Assembly: GCA_030015575.1 (NCBI GenBank)
Contig: JASDDO010000004.1
Location: forward strand, 322,470,654 to 322,534,653
DNA length: 64,000 nt
Source: Agapanthus africanus
Taxonomy: Eukaryota > Streptophyta > Magnoliopsida > Asparagales > Amaryllidaceae
Direction: 5' to 3'
The position numbers and the translations under genes were made by a program. This document shows positions 47,101 through 59,100 of this stretch, piece by piece; within the stretch, counting starts at the first letter, position 1, and the number at the start of each line of letters is the position of its first letter. The notes under the pieces were generated by a model. The model worked only from the letters and a program-made list of their open reading frames with translations, searched no databases and had not been told where the DNA came from.

Positions 47101-50100
47101 GGGAGAAAATACTTTTATGAGACCCTTACGACTCATAAAAGTTTAAAAACCTTCGGTGATAGGGGCCTAAATCTGTTTCTTAAGCCGCCATTGCGCTGTG
47201 GCCGATCCCCAAATTGACTACCGTATACAATCTATGAGCGACTCGCAACAAAGTTGTATCCAAAACATTCTTCATTGGCAAACCAAGCTACTAACGAGGA
47301 GAAGACCCACTCATGTGTCTACATGATGCATGAGGAGAACAACGCTTACAAGATCCTCTTGACTCGTAAGAAGAAAACACCTTTATGAGATCCTTACGAC
47401 TCACAAGGGAAAATACACTTGACGGTTCTAACGACTTCTAAGGAGAAAATACTCCTATGAGATGCTCTCGACTCGTAGGGAGAATACATTTATGAGACCC
47501 TCACGGCTCATAAAATTGAAAAACCTTAGGTGACAGGGACCTAAGCCTGTCTTCTAATCCATTGCCCTGCTACTAGTCTCAAAATTGACTACCGTACACA
47601 ATCTATGGGCTACTTGCGATAAAACCGCGCTCGAAATGACCCACATTAACTAACTAAGCTATTATTGTTGAAAAGACCTACTCATGTGTCCACGCGATGC
47701 ATGAGGTGAACGATGCTTACGAGATTCTCTCGACTCGTAAGAAGAAAACATTTTTGTGGGATCCTTACGACTCACAAGGGAAAATACACTTGGGGGTTCT
47801 CACAACTCTTAAGGAGAAAATACTCCCATGAGACCTTTCGACTCGTAGGGAGAAAATACATTTATGAGACCCTCACGGCTCATAAAATTGAAAAGCCTTA
47901 GGTGACAAGGATCTAAACCTGTCTCCTAAGTCATTGCCCTATGGTCGGTCTCCAAATTGATTACCGTATACAATCTAAGGGCTATTGGAAATAAAACCCG
48001 CGTTCAAAGCAACCCACACTGGAAAACCAAGCTGCCATTGTGAAAAAGACCCAATCATGCGTCCTTACGATACATAAAGAGAACGTCACTCACGAGATCC
48101 TCTCGACTCGTACGCAGAAAATACTGTTGTGAGATCCTTACGACTCACAAAGGGAATAGACACTTAGGGATCCTCACGACCCCTAAAGGAAAAAATACAC
48201 TTACGGGATCCTCTCGACTCGTAGGGAGAAAATATATTTATGAGACCCTCACGACTCATAAAATTGAAAAGCCTTTAGGTGACGGGGACCTAAACCTGTC
48301 TCCCAAACCATTGTCCTATGACCGGTCTCCAAATTGACTGCTGTATACAATCCATGAGCTACTGGCGATAAAACCCGCGTTCAAAACAACCCATACTGGC
48401 AAACCAAGCTACCATTGTGGAAAAGACTCAATCATGCGTCCTTACGATACATAAGGAAAACGACACTCATGAGATCCTCTCAATTCGTAAGTAGAAAATA
48501 CTCTTGTGAGATCCTTACTTCTTATAAGGGAAAAGACACTTAAGGATCCTCATGACCCCTAAGGGAAAAAAATACACTTACGATATCCTCTCGACTCGTA
48601 GGGAGAAAATACATTTATGAGACCCTCACGGTTCATAAAAGTTGAAAAGTCTTGGGTGACAGAGACCTAAACCTGTCTCCCAGGCCATTGCCCTACGATC
48701 GGTCTCCAAATTGACTATCGTATACAATCCATGGGCTACTCGCAACAAAGTTGCATCTCCAAGCCCTACCAAAGGCGAGCAATGCTCCCTAAATATTTGT
48801 TGCCCTGCGGCCGATTTCCAAATTGACTACCGTAGACAATCCATGGGCCACTCGCAACAAAGTTGCATCCAAGACGTCCTCCATTGGCAAACCAAGCTAC
48901 CGAGGAAAAGACCCACTCATGTGTCATCACGATATATGAGGAGAACGACACTTACGAGATCCTTTAGACGTGTAAGAAAAACATACTTTTGTTGGATCCT
49001 TACGGCTCACAAGGGAAAACACACCTAGGGATTCTCATGACTCCTAGGTAGAAAATGCGCTTACGAGATCCTTTCGACTCGTAGGGAGAAAATGCTTTTA
49101 TGAGATTCTTACGGCTCATAAAAGTTGAAAAGTCTTAGGTGACTGAGATCTAAACACGTCTCCTAAACCATCGCTCTTCAATGGATAACGACAAATGATG
49201 AGTCGCTCTTGGCACTATGTTTCAGTGTCAGCGGTGCCGATGCCGACTAAAAACCCAAATTCCAAGTCTTCCCTAAAACAAATGATGAATTGCTCCAGGC
49301 ACATGTGCTTTAGTGATAGCAACGCTGCTGCCAGCCTGGAGTCCAAAATCGCGACCTCTAAGTCGTTAAACTGGGAGATAAAAAAGAGAAGAACAGAAAT
49401 AGTCGAAATGATGTGGCAACCCGCAATAAAATCCAGCGAGTAAAAATAAAAAGAAATAGCCGAAATGATGGGGCGGACGCGAATAAATTGCCGAAATGGT
49501 AGGGCAATCGTGACCATCGTGATAAGAAAAAAAGCTGAAATGATATAGTGATCGCGGTAAAAAAAATACAAATGAAAAAATCGTGTGACGATATCAACCT
49601 AGCACCTAGTCTTGACGGTAACCCATACAGCTAGGGACTACCTGGACGTCTATTTACTCCAGCAGAGTATAGACATGGCGTCAGCAAGGCTCAAAGAGCC
49701 AAAACGAAAGCGGAGTGACGGCGATTTCCTAGCTCTAGTCTCAATGGCAGTACGTACACGCCTAAAGACCACTAGATGTCATCTCACCTCAGAAGGGGGT
49801 AGACTTGACTTCTTCGAGACTCCAAGAGTCTGACCCCAAAGTAAAGTGCCATGGTGACGCTTAACACTGAATCTCTGATGGCAATACACATATCGGCCTA
49901 GAAAGATTATTTGGTGTTGGAGTTTAGAGTATTTAAAGTTGAGAGAGTGATGGGCTTTTTATAGGTACACAGGCTTTTGATATAAGTGGGTTCCAACAAT
50001 AAAACTCAAGTCTTGTTGAGATTTGACCTATCTTATATCTTATACCCATGTGTTTCTTTTGTTATTTCTAATGTTGGACTATCTTTAAAGTCCCATTATT

Positions 50101-53100
50101 TGTTTTTTTTACTTTCAACACCCCTCACGTGCAATCATCACTTTTTTGGTATAGTGGTCACGTGGAAAGTATGAGTATAGTTACGTGCAACCATCGGTTT
50201 TTCTTGGTGTGGTTATCACATGCAAAGTAAGAGAAGAGTTGCGTGCAACCATCATTTTTTCTTGATATGGTTATCACGTGGAGGATCGAGCCATTCGCTC
50301 TGATATCATGTTAGAGTTTAGAGTATTTAAAGTTGAGAGGGTGATAGCTTTTTATAGGTACAGATGAGCTTTTGATATAAGTGGGTTCCAACAATAAGAC
50401 TCAAGCCTCGTTGATGTTTGACCCATCTTATATCTTATACACATGTGTTTCTTTTGTTGTTTTCAATGTGTTACTATCTTTGAAGTCCTATCATTTGTAT
50501 TTTTTACTTTCAACATTCGGGCCGTATCCTGCTTTAGAAAGGCTTGGAGATGCAACGACTCTGTAGCTACTCGAACAACGATCGGAAGGAACACGAACCG
50601 AGAAAAAGCAAGCTGACGCGATGGTACGATGGATTACACCCAGAACCGCAAACCTGACAGCCTCTCATACCTAACATCAGGATGAGTTTATTCATACCTA
50701 AAAGGAGAATAAACTAAACGCTCCGGAACGAGTACATAAACTAAGCTAGTGTTTCCTAAGCACAAATAAAAGGTGAAGAGTGGAATGGCGCTCAACCCGA
50801 CACCACTCCACCCACGTGCAATGCATGTGGGCGAAATGATGGGGTATTTGTTCCGGCCAAAATCTAGCGCTCAGGAGCGCAAGACTCATTGTGGCGCAAG
50901 CACACGTGCAAAGAACGTGGCACAAGCGCCAAACCCTTACGCCAGCGCCAAACCCTTACGCCAGCACCAAACGTGCAATGCACAAGCTCAAGCGTGCCAA
51001 CCCTTTGTGCCAAGCGCCAAACGTGCAAAGCACATGGCGTAGGCACATATTTTTGTTGAAGCGCATGCTTCAGATTAGAGCACATGCTTTATATGGGAAA
51101 ATATTTTCCTGGATCTTTCTAAAACAGAAAGATATTCTTTTAAAATAAGAAAATCTCTGGATCAAATATCCAACGGTGCTTAAGCACTCTCGGTTGATCA
51201 AAGATCAATTGAGATCTCTCAATGAGAGATCCTCTCCATCTTTCCCCAACAATTCCTCTTCTATAAATAGGAGTAGAGAGGGGAGAAATCATCCATCGAC
51301 AATATCAACATTCAGACACCCATGAGATTAATCTCAGAAGAAAAGAGCCCAAAACCTCACCGAGAAGAACTTTTTCTTCTTCCTCTTCAAAAATCCCTAG
51401 GCAAAAAGAAAGGAAAAATTATCCTTTGCCTCCCTTTACGAAGCTTAAGCTTTAGAAGAACCCAAAGTTCTTTTTTTGGATCAAAGATCCATGAGTCAAA
51501 TCCCTTCTGGCCGAGAGTTTAAGCTCTCATAAGGGATTTGATCTCAAGATCTGTGATCTTGGAGGAAGAACTTTGGTATTCTCTCGCCATGAGATGAAAA
51601 GATCGTCAAGATCAAACAAAAATCGAAGCTTTAGCTTCATGAGATCTTAATTCCCATCAAGAAACACAAGAAAAATGGAACTTAAATTCTGAAGATCTGA
51701 GAAAAGATCTTTACGAATTTATGATCAAGGACCTTTCTGTATAGAAGCTTAAGCTTCACAAAATCTAAGTTTTGGAAAGATTAACCTTTCTCTTCCAAGG
51801 AAGAAGACAGAGCTTAAACTCTTAGACATGCGCCGCGCCACGTGCAATACACGTGTGTTAGCGCTAGCGCCAAGGTTGCTCGCTATAAAGCATGCGCACT
51901 GAAGTGCCTAGTTCGTTGCGCCGCGCTACATGCAATACAAGTGCTCGAGCGCGAGTGCCAGATTTGCTTGCCACAATGTTATGCAAGCGCCAAACCCTAC
52001 CATGTATCCGGGCGCCAAGATCCATTGTATAGCGCCACACGCAACGCATGAGAGCGCCAGCGCCAATGCACATCATGCCCATCAAGCGCCAGCGCCAAGT
52101 GCATATGGGCGCAAGGCAGAACCAAGAACTTAGCAAATTGGCTAAGTGTTTGAAGTTTAAGCTTTCTTGACAATCCAAAGATCCGTGTGATTAAAATTCT
52201 CAAGCCACTTAGATCAACCTAGTTATCAAATGAGACCAAGTGTCCCTAGACAGAGCCTATGCTTCTCAGACCATCTAGGTCGACCTAGTTCTCAAATGAG
52301 ACTAGGTGTCCCTAAACGAAGCTTATGCTAGAACTCAAGTTTCCAATCCCAGACCTAATGAACTTATGGACCTCACAATGTGAGAATGGAACCTATGTTC
52401 ATCTCTATTGGCAAACCAAGATATCAATAAGGGCATAGTCAAGCAATGTTTGGCCAAATCATGAAGTATATATACGGATTTGGACTAATCCACGCCCTAC
52501 GGGCGACGACGAAATTAGTCTCCGTATACAATCCAAGAGTAAACCAAATAAAAACCAAAAGACACGACACATGAAGAAAATAACATGTAGAAAGTTGTTG
52601 TCGTTTGCGACAATGTAATTAACTGCAGGGGTTTGCGCCTGTAGGAAAAATTCGTCCCCACAATCAATAAAACTCTCACCCTGAGAGGGAATCTGAAGTC
52701 AAGTTATATCGGTCGCATCTATTCAAACCTTCGATATACAACGCTATAATCCCTTAATATCTTCGGAGAGGTGAATGGATCAACTCATGCATCTGCCCCC
52801 AAATTCAGACAGGACGTTCTAACCCAGTGCTTCTCTAGTTTTCGGTGGTAAACAGGCAACGCTTTGAAAAATTTATATGGTGTGAATTAAAAGATATTTA
52901 AGGGGTTATGAAAATTATCCCATTTCAAGATGCATGTCTATGCTTTTTTCTTTTATCTTTTTTTGAGTGATAAATGCGCGATTCTGTGTTTTTGGTGGTT
53001 GGGGGGCATCTCTAGAAAAATGAAAGTGAAGAAATTTTCTAATTTTTTTGACTTTTCTATTGAAATAAATGAGAAAATTCCACATGTCCCCTCTTCAGTT

Positions 53101-56100
53101 CTAGTAATATAATAGTAGAGATAGGCGCATCTAGACATTGAATCCGCTTTCGTAGGAGCATCTGTGTAAAAATTGTTTCAACACTTCCATAAGAGATCAA
53201 TAAGCACTTAATATGTGTTCATCCGGATTTTTAATCAATTGAGAAGAATTAGTTGTTCCATCAGCGGTAGCTGTACAAAGTGGTAGTTCCATTAACAGAA
53301 TGCTTGAACAACAGTATGTTCCTATAAGAGGTGTTCTCTTATTGTTCACAAAACATACATAGTGAAGAAATAGCAACGTAATAGTTTATTGAATTTTCAA
53401 GTTTGAAAGCAGTCTAATTGCTAAAATTAGATTTATCTTTCTCGCGACTCTTTTTTTTTACTGCAGCGAAGCCCACCGGCCCCGCGTGCCCCTCTTCGAA
53501 GCACTAAATGGGAGATCCTGGGTCTCCCCCCACTAACTCCAATTGCCCACCATTGGGCTATGTGCCCCGCACATCTTTCTCATAACTCTTATATGTGTTG
53601 TATCTTTATGAATGGTTCGAATTAGCTATGTATACGGCTAAATGCGAAGTTAGCACACTTCTAAAAGTAGCGATTACATAAGTAGGAAGTTAACAATATA
53701 TATCCATAGAATTTCATAGTGAATCAACACAACTATTATTGTTATATTGCTAGTTATTTTCAATCAATATACAAGTTTCTGATTTCCTGCTACAGCTTAT
53801 TAAATATCCATTCAATTGCCTGTTTTTTGTTTTCGTATTGCAGAACGAAGAAGGTGGATGCTTTTACTAGTAGGCTCTTAAACATTCATTCAAAGATGCT
53901 TGAAATCAATAAAAAGGAGGTGTAAATTTGTCATTTACTCTTTTTTGTCATAACTAATATTAGGAATAAACCAAGCAATAATTCATGTTGTAAATTGCGG
54001 ACAATTTTCTGCTCTGTTCTGTTTTGTTTCTTGGGTTGAGCTTTTATAATTGTCTTTTCAACAATGCATCAGGATATCCGTTTAGGATTGCACCGGTCAG
54101 ATTATATGCTGGATGCTGAAAGGAGCCAGCTTTTCCAAATAGAGCTCAACACCATTTCATCGTCATTTCCTGGTCTTAGTTGCCTCGTGAGCGAGCTTCA
54201 TAGGTAAGTTCTTTTTCTTTTCTTTTTTGCTTTATGGATAAAAAGGTAAGTTGTTCTTCTGTTTGATCTTTATATTACACTATCTTTTTCAAAGTGTATG
54301 CAATACTAGGGGATACCTTTTAAAAAGGATTTTTTAATTGCATGAAGCATTGCTGTTTAATTTATCACTATATAGTTCCTTGATTGATTCAAGACATTAA
54401 TTTATAGTTTCTTGTGCTTCTGGTGCAGTTATGTTAGAACGAATAAAGGTAAGATAAGAATGTAAATCTTCAAAGCATTGATGATCCTTCATTTCGATCA
54501 AGACAATATCCTCTCTTAAAGAAAGCTCCGGACAACAAATACAATATAGTTGAGCCTTTATACAATCATTCTTTTTTGTTCCTTTCTTTCTAAATCACAA
54601 GTGTGAAACATCTAAAATTATGTCTCAAGGAGTTTTCTGGATAGGAGGTGAATACTGTTGTTTGTAAAATTTAGCTTCATTATCGATCTAGGAAAATAAA
54701 GGTATAAATAAGTTTAAGAGTTTCAACGAATTGCAACTTATCATATTAATTTTGAATATCTTTTTGAGGATTATTACAAGCCTATACAATATATCAAATT
54801 ATTGATATGTTTCTCTTAAGTAGCCATGTAGCAAAGTGAAATTAGCAACATTATGAAGGGAAATAAAGGGAAGAAAAACCAGTTAACAACTTAAATGAAA
54901 TGCTACAGTGTGAACTTTTTATTTAGAAATCTCACCTGATATATGCAGGAATGGAATGGAAATGACATAAACATCATTGAAATACTGCATCTACTACTAC
55001 TAGGTAAAAGTTGGCAAAATTTCCAGCCATCTCTCAGCACCAAAAAAAATCTATGTGCTGACTTATAAGAAGAAATGAGGGCGCTGAAACCAAAAATCAC
55101 ATTGGACTAGACAAAGCTTAAAGCTGTTAGCAATGAACGAAATAATAATTTTTTGGCCAAAATAAAGACATCATAGTTGCAAATCGATGTTTAAATAGTT
55201 CAAAAATAACTTCTAACATTCATCATGATTTTATGATGGGCATGCTATCCAAATTGTTGACAAGATCACCCTTTGTCTCATCGTTCTTTGAACGATCTAT
55301 ATATGAAAATTTATATACAAAATAATGTGGTATATCAAGTTATGTGTATGGGACCACGGTTATCAATCACCAAATCAGATGTTCTGGGATTTTCTTTGTA
55401 ATCAATCTATTAGGTATTATATTAGGTTGTCAGGTCTTTTTTCAGTTTGTCTGGATAAGCAGTAAAAAGTCATTGAATCTTAGATTCGTGTTAATATTTG
55501 CTTTACTTTGATTTTAAATGTTAAACTGCTCGAGTCAATTAAACCCAGAATTTTCAGTTTCTTCCAAGTCTTTAATATTTTTGGTCTATAGGATGTTAGA
55601 TACAAATTGTATTTCTTGGATTTCTTAGGGTTGATTTTTTATTTTTAAGTTAGTAGAGGAACTCACACGCTCGCGCGCACGCACACACAGGCTAATAGCA
55701 TTATGCTTGATTTTTAAGTTGGCAGCATTATGCTTAATTTGAAATGGCAGGCATCCTCAGTTCCTATCTTCATTGTATATGCTTACTTCCAAATTCAGAT
55801 CTATTATGCAAGTTTAGCTTTGATTGTTTTCTTCCCATCATCTCTTGTGTTAGCATTCACTATTAGGCATAATATATACGGACATTTATCAATGTAATCA
55901 CCATTGGATTGCTATGAACTTGCTCAACAATATCATATGTAAACATTAACTTGTTAGAACCATCTGTCTCTTGGGCAGTCATCACCTCATCTTTCCCCAG
56001 ATTTTTGCTAACTTGATGGTTCGAGCTCTCTCTCTGGCTTTTCCCTTTCCTACTTATTTTGATTCCAAGCATTTCCTGAGCAAACAGCTTCATTGAATGG

Positions 56101-59100
56101 ACACCTGTAGCGATGCTTCAAAACAATCAAAATTGTTTCTAATAGGTCGATATAGGCAAGAAAATGATGAAGATTTTGAATCGTTGATATGCTGTTTCTA
56201 TCTATTTGATTTATTTAAGGCCCTGCAGATAATTCTGAAGGGGCAAGGAGTTAAATAACTGCTTTCTGTATATAAAGACAGAAAATTAGAGCACAAAGGA
56301 AGTAAGTTGGCCCGTACTCTTTAGGATTGTTGTGGGAGTGTGAGTCCTCTATGGTTTTCTATTTGTGAATCATGAATTTTATTAATATAAAAAAGCTGCA
56401 AGTGAAAACCAGCACCTTATCTGTAGACCGAATTGCAAATTTAACATTCGAATTTCATCTCTTCATACAGAGATTTATGATATCTTTGAATCTCTAAAAC
56501 ACAAAAACAGGAACTTACTCAAGCACTTGAGGTTAGATTCGAGAAAAGTTCCCGAAAATGGAGCTGTCAATCAATTTGCAGAAGCATTAGCTAAAACATG
56601 GAAAGAATATAACGATAGCAGGTTATAGAGTTCCTTATATCTTTACTCTTCCTTAAGAAAGGGAAATTTGTAGATTGGCCCCCTTACTAACTATTTACTT
56701 CCTTCTTTCATCTTTGGATTTGCAGTGCTGTAGTTTTGATGGTTGTTCAACCTCAAGAGCGCAATATGTACGACCAGCATTGGCTTTCTGCTAAACTGAA
56801 GGAGTTATATCCTATTCACACACTTATATTTTGTCTTTTTTCTTTCTCAGTCACATCATTACCTAATGCCAAAAATATCCATGCTATATCTATTGATATT
56901 GCCATCTGACAGTAAAAATATAGAATATCACTATCTTAAAAGTACAAATATTATATGTTTTGAACCATAAAAACCAGTTGCCCCTCTGTAAGAAAATTCT
57001 TCCAAATGAATACGAACATCTTTTCATAGTCATTAGGCTACACAATTTTCTAAATCAGCGTCCTCTTTCTTATTATATGAATATCATACATGGATTGAGG
57101 CCACATATTTTACATTAATCATGCATGCATGGTGGCTACATGCTGAAATTTTGCGAGTTAAACTTGGATCTTGCTGAAAACTATAAGGTTTCTTTTTTGC
57201 TTGACATGATGAGTAATTCTTTCCTTTTTTTTGATGAAAGAGCTGGGCTCAAGATGAGCCCGTCTCATGCAAGTTTTATGACACAAGGGGTAATGACCTT
57301 CTATAATTTACAATTTAGCCAAAGACCATTCTCCTAAATTGTTAAAACACTAAAAACTGAGTAAACAGTTTTTAAAAAACCTCAGTTTAATCATACCTAC
57401 CTTTACGCGCCATCTCTCTCTCTCTCTCCCACCCACAAATCAAAAGGTTGTTTTTTTAATAAAAATTTTCTTTATGGAAAGTCATTCTTAATTTACTAAA
57501 GCAACGATTTTGTTGTTTTAGAGTAATGGGCTTGATCCTTGATGATAGGGGGGGTTAATTTGGGGTTTTAAAGAATTTGGTTCAACAACTTGATTAATTT
57601 AGGACGGTTTTGATATATTTTTGTTCTTTTCGGTGCTCCAAATTTTATTTCTTTAGGGGAGTGAATCGGTGAAGGGTATATACCTAATAGTTGAATGGGT
57701 GTAAATCTTATTCTAGTCATATTGATGAGCTTTGCGCTGTCTTATCATAATTTGTAGTAAACTTTCGACCGCACACTACCATTCAGTACATTTTTGTGAG
57801 GAATCATTTTGCTTCTTCCACTGCACGTTCATGCATACATATAGATGCGCGTTCATGCATACATATAGAACACAAAGAGACACCACATAGTCATGCATAA
57901 ATGCTGTGCACATGTTTGTATCATGAAAGTACTCATATCCTTGTTATTCTTATTCATCATAAACATAGACTTTATCCTAATTCAAACTGCATAACTGAAA
58001 TTTTTTGAACATTATTGATAATTAAAGTCATCGAAAACGATATAGTCAAAAAACAAAAAACAAAAAATCGAAAACTAGCATTTTGAGAATATCATTTTTT
58101 TGTAAACAATAATACCTTTAAACAATTATACCTTTCTAGCTTGGTACTTATTTATTGTAGTGTGCCTCTATGGTCCGATTTTTCTTAACTCAATGACACG
58201 CATGGCGTAACAACTATTCGTAAAACTTTGTTCGATATAGATGCAGAAGGGGAGGTCCTACCAGATGGAGCACTTTCCATGTAAGTGATAATTTAAATTA
58301 TATACACTATAACCCCATTCCAAGATTTTGGAAGGGTATGAGTATTTGTTTTGAGTTATTAATATTGTGTTGAAAAACTCTTACAACGTCCGTATCTGGA
58401 TTATTCATATTAAGGAAAATTGATCTTCATAAATTTATATATGCAGAGGCGGTCAAACAGTTGCTGTGGTCTATTTTAGAGCTGGTTACATGCCTAATGA
58501 TTATCCTTCAGAATCGGTACGTATTTTTTCAAACCTCAATATATAGAGTGAGTTGTGTGTGTGTGTGTGTGTTGTGTAAATTTATTCGTAATTGAATTCT
58601 TATGCTTGCAAAAATTTATTCATAATTGAATTCTTATGCTACAGGAGTGGAAAGCTAGATTTTTGATAGAACAATCCAATGCAGTCAAGTGCCCATCGAT
58701 TTCCTACCATTTGGTTGGTACAAAGAAGATCCAGCAAGAACTAGCAAAACCAAATGTACTTGAAAGGTGGCAAACTTTCGCTTTATTTTGTTTTTCATAG
58801 CGATATGTGTTCTTAAAACAACATTCCTTTTAGAAAATAGAGGTTAGTATCTTACGGTCTGAGGGGATAGTGTAAGAGAGCTTTGATGAGTGTTTTAAGA
58901 AATAAACCCTTGTTTTTTCCTGCTTGCTTGGGGTTGCTTAGAAACACTTTCCTCGTATATAATTGGGGTTAAAAGTTAGGAGGTCCAGTTGTTGTATGAT
59001 CTCTTACTGAAAAATAGAATAATATGTTGATGTGAGCATACAAGGAAACTACCCTGTCAGTCATGAAAAATAGAATAGCATGTCGATGTTAGCATACAAG

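Larger units (their letters stand above)
40780..52854 (+). mobile_element. Element B: 12.1-kb gag-only LTR retrotransposon in intron 2 of glutathione synthetase
   Basis: LTRs 40780-42801 (2022 bp) and 50849-52854 (2006 bp) begin TGTTC and end GTAAACA. They are flanked by a perfect 5-bp duplication GGCAA (40775-40779 and 52855-52859). Both LTRs carry a core promoter TATAAATAGGAG (41191 and 51255) on the + strand, the sense of the host gene. Just inside the left LTR lies TGGCACGTCCAG (42807), a possible primer site starting TGG; a G-rich GATGGGGTATT precedes the right LTR. The interior has gag remnants (43400-46530) and long structured repeats (46530-49600) but no pol, so it is a LARD/TR-GAG element that needs enzymes in trans. 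The LTRs differ at scattered positions, so the insertion is not recent. Confidence 0.9.

Noticed and set aside
46528..49190. CRISPR-like array
   Set aside because: The regular repeats differ in their stems, the spacers are repeats themselves, and the context is a plant LTR element without cas genes.
54429..54452. Possible micro-exon (SYVRTNK) between GSH2 exons 4 and 5
   Set aside because: It has acceptor- and donor-like ends, but inserting it breaks the conserved LHR-NLLKH join and changes the phase needed by exon 5.
56804..56809. GT donor (GA|GTTATA) for GSH2 exon 6
   Set aside because: It would need an AG acceptor before HGVTT, and none exists at a fitting position; the AT-AC sites fit frame and consensus.
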